The notes under the pieces were generated by a model. It was not told the origin of the DNA. It was given only the letters and a program-made list of their open reading frames with translations, and made no database searches. From positions 1 to 30,405 of the forward strand of contig CAMCBB010000006.1 of the NCBI GenBank assembly GCA_945872875.1: a DNA stretch of 30,405 bases, in the 5' to 3' direction. The translations under genes were made by a program, and so were the position numbers. Source of the stretch: Flavobacterium psychrophilum (GTDB lineage Bacteria > Bacteroidota > Bacteroidia > Flavobacteriales > Flavobacteriaceae). Below, in pieces: positions 24,476 to 30,405 of this stretch (positions are counted from its first letter, which is position 1; every line of letters begins with the position of its first letter).

Positions 24476-27400
24476 ATGAGAAAAAAGCTACATTTTATTT
24501 TAGTAAGTATATTGTTTTTCAATATTTTAACCGCTCAAAATTTATTATCTAATGGAAATTTTGAATCTGGAGGTGTTGGAGTTGGTTTTTCAATAAATAG
24601 TACTGGATACAATTACATTGCTTCGGCAACTGGAACTACCAGTGCAGGAGATTATTCTTTTGGAGTAAATCCACAACCATACAATACTTCCAATTTTTTG
24701 ACAGGCACAGACCATTCGGGTACCGGAAAAATGATGTTGATAGATGGTAGTACTGATGGTGGAAATCCTAGTTTTTGGAAGGCAGGAAACACCGGGGGAG
24801 GCGTTTGCGGACTTACAGTTGGTGTTACTTACACTTTTAAATATTGGATAAAATCAATTTCAAGTAATGTAGTTGGAGCGTCAACTCAAGCTGATGTGAG
24901 AGCCGTTTTTAATAATGCTACTGTTGTAACTTCACCTCCCTCTACATTAGCTTCTTTACCAGCATCGGGATGGGTTCAAAGAACATATACCATTACTCCA
25001 ACTAATGCTTGTGTGAACATTGAATTAAAAAATTACAATACAAATGCTGTTGGAAATGATTTTGCTATAGACGATTTATCGCTTACTGCACCTGCAGCAG
25101 CCTTGGGGTTGACTTATTCTGCTCAAAACACGTCTTGTTCAACCACAACAGATGGTTCTATCGTAGGATATGCTGTTGGTGGAATAGCTCCGTATACTTT
25201 TTCAATCACTGGTATTACTTTACCATCTAATAGTACTGGGGTTTTTAGTAATCTTCCTGCAGGAAATTATTCAATTACGGTTACTGATTCGGCTTCAAAT
25301 ACAATTAGTCAAAATAATATTACAATTTCAAATGCTTCTAATCCATTAATTGTTTCTTCAAATGCTACAATTTGTGCTGGTGGAAATACCACACTTTCAG
25401 TAAATGGAAGCTCTGGCACCTATGCATGGGTGGCTTCTCCTGCAGATCCTACTCTTACTTCTTCAAGTAGTGCAACTCCTTCTGTAAGTCCAGTAGTAAA
25501 TACAAATTATACAGTAACTTCATCGATAACTTCTACATCAAATTTAATTTACAATGGTGATTTTTCATTAGGAAATGTTGGTTTTGGTACTGATTATCAA
25601 TATTTAGCAAATGCTCCAACTGGAGGAATTCAAAAAGCATACGGAATTGTTACCAGTCCAAGTACTTGGTTTGCTCCATTTAGTACCTGTCCGGATCATA
25701 CCAGTGGAACTGGAAAAATGATGGTTATGGATGGTTCTTCATTTAATGGTGGAAATGATAAATTTTGGTCTCAGATTGTGCCAACAGTTGCCGGACAAAA
25801 TTATACATTTAGCTATTGGGTGCAAACAGTTGCAACGCCTAATCCTGCGGCTATATTAGTTAAAATAAACGGAGTTTCATTAGGAACAAATAATGCGCCC
25901 GCTTTAGCTACATGTGGAAATTGGACACAATTTACATTTCCATGGAATTCAGGGGCGAGTACATCAGCTTTAATTGAAATGTATGATACTAATACCTTTG
26001 TTGCTGGAAATGATTTTGCTATAGATGATATTTCATTTACTACTTCAACAACCTGTTCGTTTTCAAAAACAATAAGTGTTACAGTAACTAATTTATCAAT
26101 TACAGTTCCAACAAACCAATCGGTTTGTAGCGGAACTTTGATTCCGGTATTAAACTTTACAAGTAATCAACCAGGTACTACATTTTCATGGACTAACAGT
26201 AATCCGTTATTGGCAATTGGAAGTTCAGGTACTGGGAATATTACTAATTTATTGGCTACAAATACTACTTCAAGTCCTATTGATGCTACAATAACCGTTA
26301 CTGGATCATTAAGTGGTTGTGCTAATGATGTAAAGCAATTTACAATAACCATAAATCCTTCTCCAAAGGTAATAGTTAATAGTATCCAAAAATGTACAGG
26401 AGATACAAGTCCATCTGTAATTACGGCAACTCCAGGAACTCCGGGCACTTATAGTTATGTATGGACAGTTCCGGCTATAGTGGCGAATCCTGGAAACGTT
26501 GCAAGTATAAATAACGCAACTGTTGCAGGGAATTATTCAGTAGTAATCACTAATACAGTAACAGGTTGTGTTAGTGCATCTGCAACAGGAAATTTACAGT
26601 ACATCCTTAATTGTTGTCCAAATGACATTTCAATTCCAGCACCTGAGACCCTGTGCGATAATCTTAGTTGTACGACGTTGTCTGCTTCGTATATAGACAT
26701 TAAAGCAACTACCAGCTATACAGTTGCATCCATACCTTATGCTCCTCTTGTTCCACTTGGAAATGCGGGTACCTCATTATGTATAAGTGATGATGCTTAT
26801 TCTTCTCCTGTTGTCATTCCATTTAAATTTAGTTTTTATGGAAATTGTTATAATACCTTTCAATTAAGTACAAATACATTTTTAACTTTTAATACTATCA
26901 ATCCTAATTGTGTTATAGCTTCTTGTCCTTGGGCTTTTACTGCTCAAATACCAGCGCTTGCTCAAGGAATTACTGCATTTAAAAATAGTATTTTCTTTCC
27001 AATGCAAGATACTAATCCTGCAGTAGCTACACCACCTGCAACTCCAATAGAAATAAAATATATTGTAGACGGTTTGGCACCTTGCAGAAAATTAATTATT
27101 AATGTTAAGAATATGCCTCTATTTTCTTGCGGTACGAATCAAGGTTTGCAAGAGAGTCAATTAGTATTGTATGAGGGAACTAATATTATTGATATATTCG
27201 TAAAAAAGAGATCAGTTTGTGTAAATTGGAATTCGGGAAGTGGTGTAATCGGAATTCAAAATAATGCGGCAACTCCAACTGGTATTGCTGCTCCAGGAAG
27301 AAATACTGGTTCGTGGTCCGTTTTAGGTACAGCTGCATCTCCATCTGAAGGTTGGCGTTTTACTCCATCTGGTGCTTCACAAGCTACTTTTCAGTGGTTA

Positions 27401-30400
27401 AATGCTAGTGGTACTGTTATAGGCACAACTCCATCTATTTCAGTTTGTCCTACTGCCACTACAACGTATACTGCCCAAGTAAAATATACGGAATGTAATC
27501 CAACAGGAACCGGAACAATTATTAGAACAGTTACTAAGCCTGTAACAGTAGAGGTTTATCCAGATGATACTCAAATTCCAATTGATATAGTTCAATGTGC
27601 TCCTAATAATACTTATGATTTATCTGCAAATGAAACAGTAGTTTTAGGAAGTCTTCCTGCTGGTGATTATGATATTTCTTATCATACTTCACTTTCAGAT
27701 GCTCAAAATGTTTCGAATCCGATTGCCAATCCAACTGCATTTCCTGTTACTGGATCGAGTCAAACTATTTTTATGAGTATGCAAAGTGCAAATAATATTT
27801 GTGTTAGGATAAAATCGTTTACCATTACATACAATCCATGCCTTCCTTGTCCTACAATTACTTCACCATCACCAACACAAACTTTATGCTTATCTGCTGA
27901 CCCAACTCCTTTTTCAGTTGGTACCACTTTCACAGGTAGTAATGCCATAAGTTATGTTTATTTTACAACTCCTCAAGTAGGAAGTAATATGTATACTGGA
28001 GGAATTCCATTAGGGTTTTCTACTCCAAATGCTGGTGGAATTGCGACATTAGATTTAGCTGCAATTGGAACTGCAGGATCGCTACCAAACTTGGCTGGTA
28101 CTTATTATATATATGCTATTGCAAATCCTGATCCTGCAGATTCAACCTGTAGACCTTTTCAAGAAATTCAAGTTATTGTTACTTCCTCTACAGCCTTACC
28201 TACTGTAACCACTCCTGTAACATATTGTCAAGGAGCTACTGCAACTGCATTAAGTGCTACAGGTACGGGATTATTATGGTATACAGCCCCAACAGGAGGC
28301 ACAGGTTCTGCTACAGCACCTACACCAAGTACCGTAACAGCAGGAACTACAATTTATTATGTATCTCAAACGATATCTGGTTGCGAAGGTCCAAGATCAC
28401 CAATATCAGTAACGGTTAATGCTACACCTGCTTTACCAACAGTTACTACTCCGTTAACATATTGCCAAGGAGCTACAGCTACGGCATTAAGTGCTATAGG
28501 AACTGGATTATTATGGTATACATCAGCAACAGGTGGTACAGGGTCTGCTACAGACCCAACACCAAGTACTACTTCAGTAGGCACCACAACGTATTATGTG
28601 TCACAAACTATATTGGGTTGCGAAGGTCCACGAGCAGCAATTGCAGTTACGGTAAATGCTACTCCTGCATCTCCTTCAGTTGCTACCCCTGTTACCTATT
28701 GTCAGGGTTCCACTGCAACCGCACTTACAGCAACTGGAACTGGCTTATTATGGTATACATCAGCAACAGGTGGTACAGGGTCTGCTACCCCGCCAACACC
28801 AAGTACTGTATCTGCTGGTAATTCATCCTTTTATGTTTCACAAACGGTAATTGGATGTGAAGGGCAAAGAGCACTAATTGTTGTTACAATAAATCCTATT
28901 CCCGCTCTCCCAACAGTTATCACCCCAGTAACCTATTGTCAAGGAGCCAATGCCTCGGCATTAAGTGCCACAGGAACTGGTTTGTTATGGTATACTGCAC
29001 CTACTGGAGGAACTGGTTCATCAGTTGTGATTTTACCTAGTACATCCAACGTTGGCAGTATTAACTATTATGTTTCACAAACAGTATCTGGTTGTAAAAG
29101 TCCAAGAGCAGCTATTACAGTAACGGTTAATGCTACACCTGCGTTACCAACAGTTACTTCCCCTGTTACTTACTGCCAAAATGATTCTGCTACAGCATTA
29201 AGTGCTGCAGGTACAGGCTTGTTATGGTATACAGCCCCAACAGGAGGCACAGGTTCAGCAACAGCTCCAACACCAAGCACTGCAGCTGCAGCAGTAGGTA
29301 CTACAACTTATTATGTATCCCAAACAATTTTAGGTTGTGAAGGTCCAAGAGCAGCAATTGCAGTAACGGTTAATGCTACCCCAGCATTGCCAATAGTTGC
29401 ACCGGTTACTTATTGCCAAGGAGCTACAGCTACAGTATTAGGAGCTACAGGCACAGGTTTGTTGTGGTATACAGCCGCAACAGGAGGTACAGGTTCTGCT
29501 ACAGCCCCAACACCAAGCACTACAATAGCAGGAACTACAATTTATTATGTATCACAAACGATTTTGGGTTGCGAAGGATTAAGAGCAGCTATTACAGTTA
29601 CAGTTAATGCTATACCAGCTTTACCAACAGTTACCACACCATCTCCTTATTGCCAAGGAGCTACTGCTACAGCATTAAGTGCTACAGGTACGGGATTATT
29701 ATGGTATACAGCCCCAACAGGAGGCACAGGTTCTGCTACAGCACCTACACCAAGTACCGCAACAGCAGGTACTACAATTTATTATGTATCTCAAACGATA
29801 TCTGGTTGCGAAGGTCCAAGATCACCAATATCAGTAACGGTTAATGCTACACCTGCATTACCAACAGTTACTACTCCGTTAACATATTGCCAAAATGATA
29901 CACCGGTAGCATTAATTGCTACAGGTTCAGGTTTGTTATGGTATACTGCTGCAACGGGAGGAACCGGATCTTCTACTGCAATTACACCAAGTACAGCGAC
30001 ACCAGGAACTACAAATTATTATGTATCACAAACTATTTCAGGTTGTGAAGGCCCAAGAGAATTAATTGCAGTAACTGTAAATGCTACACCAGCACTACCA
30101 ACTGTAACTACACCGGTAACTTATTGTCAAGGAGCTACTGCAACGGCATTAACTGCAACCGGAACAGGATTATTGTGGTATACATCGGCAACTGGTGGAG
30201 TAGGTTCAGCAACAGCTCCAACACCAAGTACTGCAGCCGCAGCAGTAGGTACTACAACTTATTATGTATCACAAACAATTTCTAATTGTGAAGGTCCTAG
30301 AGCTTCTATAGATGTTACTATTTTAACAGCACCAGTTATTAACACTCCTACAAATTATGTGGCATGTGATGATAATTCAGATGGGTCAGTATGTGCCTTT

Positions 30401-30405
30401 AATTT
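24476..30405 (+). CDS. Giant secreted multidomain adhesin with CHU_C-associated Ig-like repeats (3' partial)
   Basis: The frame runs from ATG 24476 to the window edge without a stop: at least 1976 residues. Residues 1-21 are a signal peptide ending LTAQ. Two related carbohydrate-binding-like modules follow (about 22-212 and 356-523), each opening NGxF and closing GNDFAIDD[L/I]S; between them is a SprB-type segment (TDGSIVGYAVGG, NLPAGNYSITVTD). PKD/Ig-like segments span about 530-715, and a Cys-rich module with VASIPYAPL spans about 745-965. A module with DYDISYHTSLSDAQN covers 1025-1122. Nine tandem Ig-like units fill 1241-1954, then VACDDNSDG begins another module. Such proteins are surface adhesins or gliding-related cargo of the type IX secretion system; the expected C-terminal sorting domain lies beyond the window. 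Confidence 0.88.
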   Translation, partial: MRKKLHFILVSILFFNILTAQNLLSNGNFESGGVGVGFSINSTGYNYIASATGTTSAGDYSFGVNPQPYNTSNFLTGTDHSGTGKMMLIDGSTDGGNPSFWKAGNTGGGVCGLTVGVTYTFKYWIKSISSNVVGASTQADVRAVFNNATVVTSPPSTLASLPASGWVQRTYTITPTNACVNIELKNYNTNAVGNDFAIDDLSLTAPAAALGLTYSAQNTSCSTTTDGSIVGYAVGGIAPYTFSITGITLPSNSTGVFSNLPAGNYSITVTDSASNTISQNNITISNASNPLIVSSNATICAGGNTTLSVNGSSGTYAWVASPADPTLTSSSSATPSVSPVVNTNYTVTSSITSTSNLIYNGDFSLGNVGFGTDYQYLANAPTGGIQKAYGIVTSPSTWFAPFSTCPDHTSGTGKMMVMDGSSFNGGNDKFWSQIVPTVAGQNYTFSYWVQTVATPNPAAILVKINGVSLGTNNAPALATCGNWTQFTFPWNSGASTSALIEMYDTNTFVAGNDFAIDDISFTTSTTCSFSKTISVTVTNLSITVPTNQSVCSGTLIPVLNFTSNQPGTTFSWTNSNPLLAIGSSGTGNITNLLATNTTSSPIDATITVTGSLSGCANDVKQFTITINPSPKVIVNSIQKCTGDTSPSVITATPGTPGTYSYVWTVPAIVANPGNVASINNATVAGNYSVVITNTVTGCVSASATGNLQYILNCCPNDISIPAPETLCDNLSCTTLSASYIDIKATTSYTVASIPYAPLVPLGNAGTSLCISDDAYSSPVVIPFKFSFYGNCYNTFQLSTNTFLTFNTINPNCVIASCPWAFTAQIPALAQGITAFKNSIFFPMQDTNPAVATPPATPIEIKYIVDGLAPCRKLIINVKNMPLFSCGTNQGLQESQLVLYEGTNIIDIFVKKRSVCVNWNSGSGVIGIQNNAATPTGIAAPGRNTGSWSVLGTAASPSEGWRFTPSGASQATFQWLNASGTVIGTTPSISVCPTATTTYTAQVKYTECNPTGTGTIIRTVTKPVTVEVYPDDTQIPIDIVQCAPNNTYDLSANETVVLGSLPAGDYDISYHTSLSDAQNVSNPIANPTAFPVTGSSQTIFMSMQSANNICVRIKSFTITYNPCLPCPTITSPSPTQTLCLSADPTPFSVGTTFTGSNAISYVYFTTPQVGSNMYTGGIPLGFSTPNAGGIATLDLAAIGTAGSLPNLAGTYYIYAIANPDPADSTCRPFQEIQVIVTSSTALPTVTTPVTYCQGATATALSATGTGLLWYTAPTGGTGSATAPTPSTVTAGTTIYYVSQTISGCEGPRSPISVTVNATPALPTVTTPLTYCQGATATALSAIGTGLLWYTSATGGTGSATDPTPSTTSVGTTTYYVSQTILGCEGPRAAIAVTVNATPASPSVATPVTYCQGSTATALTATGTGLLWYTSATGGTGSATPPTPSTVSAGNSSFYVSQTVIGCEGQRALIVVTINPIPALPTVITPVTYCQGANASALSATGTGLLWYTAPTGGTGSSVVILPSTSNVGSINYYVSQTVSGCKSPRAAITVTVNATPALPTVTSPVTYCQNDSATALSAAGTGLLWYTAPTGGTGSATAPTPSTAAAAVGTTTYYVSQTILGCEGPRAAIAVTVNATPALPIVAPVTYCQGATATVLGATGTGLLWYTAATGGTGSATAPTPSTTIAGTTIYYVSQTILGCEGLRAAITVTVNAIPALPTVTTPSPYCQGATATALSATGTGLLWYTAPTGGTGSATAPTPSTATAGTTIYYVSQTISGCEGPRSPISVTVNATPALPTVTTPLTYCQNDTPVALIATGSGLLWYTAATGGTGSSTAITPSTATPGTTNYYVSQTISGCEGPRELIAVTVNATPALPTVTTPVTYCQGATATALTATGTGLLWYTSATGGVGSATAPTPSTAAAAVGTTTYYVSQTISNCEGPRASIDVTILTAPVINTPTNYVACDDNSDGSVCAFN
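28196..30337 (+). repeat. Nine tandem 237-bp (79-residue) Ig-like repeat units
   Basis: Units begin at 28196, 28433, 28670, 28907, 29144, 29387, 29621, 29858 and 30095. Each encodes LPTVTTPVTYCQ, then GTGLLWYT, ATGGTGSAT, a YYVSQT strand, a GCEGPR turn and VTVNATPA, with small changes. The two cysteines (YC and GC) occur in every unit and probably form a disulfide. Most units are 79 residues; units 5 and 9 carry a two-residue Ala insertion, unit 6 lacks one residue. This is the Ig-like fold often listed as CHU_C-associated (Ig_7). All boundaries keep the frame. Confidence 0.93.

Noticed and set aside
26167..27948. Minus-strand frames at 26167-26448 and 27760-27948 inside the adhesin.
   Set aside because: No recognisable domain, no promoter or start context, and the plus-strand frame through both is uninterrupted.
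28225..29844. Several open frames of 60-120 codons in other frames and on the minus strand within the adhesin repeats (for example 28225-28419, 28366-28587 minus, 28462-28821, 29413-29607, 29650-29844).
   Set aside because: They recur with the 237-bp repeat, have biased Arg/Tyr/Ser or Val/Ala composition and lie inside a continuous in-frame gene with a signal peptide. They are shadows of the repeats.
28196..30337. Periodic array considered as CRISPR-like or as a DNA-level satellite.
   Set aside because: The period is a multiple of three, all indels keep the frame, and the units encode a known Ig-like fold with conserved cysteines. There are no spacers.
1..30405. tRNA, rRNA, riboswitch and transposase search by eye.
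   Set aside because: No cloverleaf-like GGTTCGA words in context, no conserved aptamer cores and no transposase motifs were seen. A covariance-model scan would be needed to exclude small RNAs.

Overview
The window reads as a piece of a chromosome from a member of the Flavobacteriaceae (Bacteroidota), most likely Flavobacterium or a close relative. The evidence is the AT-rich composition, promoter-like boxes of the Bacteroidota type (TAnnTTTG) instead of E. coli-type ones, few Shine-Dalgarno sequences, an RprX/RprY-like two-component pair, a DEDDh exonuclease/GIY-YIG fusion, and a giant secreted adhesin built of CHU_C-associated Ig-like repeats such as those exported by the type IX secretion system. 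No rRNA, tRNA, CRISPR array, transposase or phage gene was seen. Most of the window is ordinary core genome.

Layout. 1-3294 (+): the tail of a membrane glycosyltransferase fused in frame to dephospho-CoA kinase, then a sensor kinase and an OmpR-type regulator, closed by a strong terminator. 3412-7096 (-): a tightly packed operon yggS, exonuclease/GIY-YIG, miaA, acyl-ACP thioesterase, with stop/start overlaps. 7207-7389 (-): a very small secreted Lys/Cys-rich protein with its own promoter and terminator. 7488-11125 (-): a sulfur-handling cluster transcribed as DUF1801, Crp/Fnr regulator, TauE/SafE exporter, persulfide-dioxygenase-like MBL/double-rhodanese protein, YgaP-type membrane peptide; palindromes in two of its intergenic gaps may be operators for the cluster's regulator. 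11227-12876 (+): secreted M28 peptidase and a TTG-initiated hypothetical gene. 12871-14097 (-): MFS transporter. 14191-16346 (+): TatD-like hydrolase, TcdA-like E1 enzyme, HAD phosphatase. 16353-20139 (-): lpxD and valS. 20442-20873 (+): secreted DUF1573 protein. 20928-24320 (-): folE, cysS, yidD, lgt. 24476-30405 (+): the adhesin, open at the right edge.

How the genes relate. The only clear pathway cluster is the sulfide/persulfide one, in which thiol persulfides would be oxidised to sulfite or passed on by rhodanese domains, and sulfite exported. Envelope functions are scattered through the window: lpxD (lipid A), lgt (lipoproteins), yidD (membrane insertion) and the adhesin. The rest is translation, cofactor and tRNA modification housekeeping.

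The points most worth a second look are the glycosyltransferase-CoaE fusion, the near-identical 222-bp tracts 1425 bp apart inside the adhesin repeat array (recent conversion or duplication), a pair of diverged palindromic repeats of one family at 3341 and 20198, and the operator-like palindromes of the sulfur cluster. I did not find a convincing wholly new multi-gene system.
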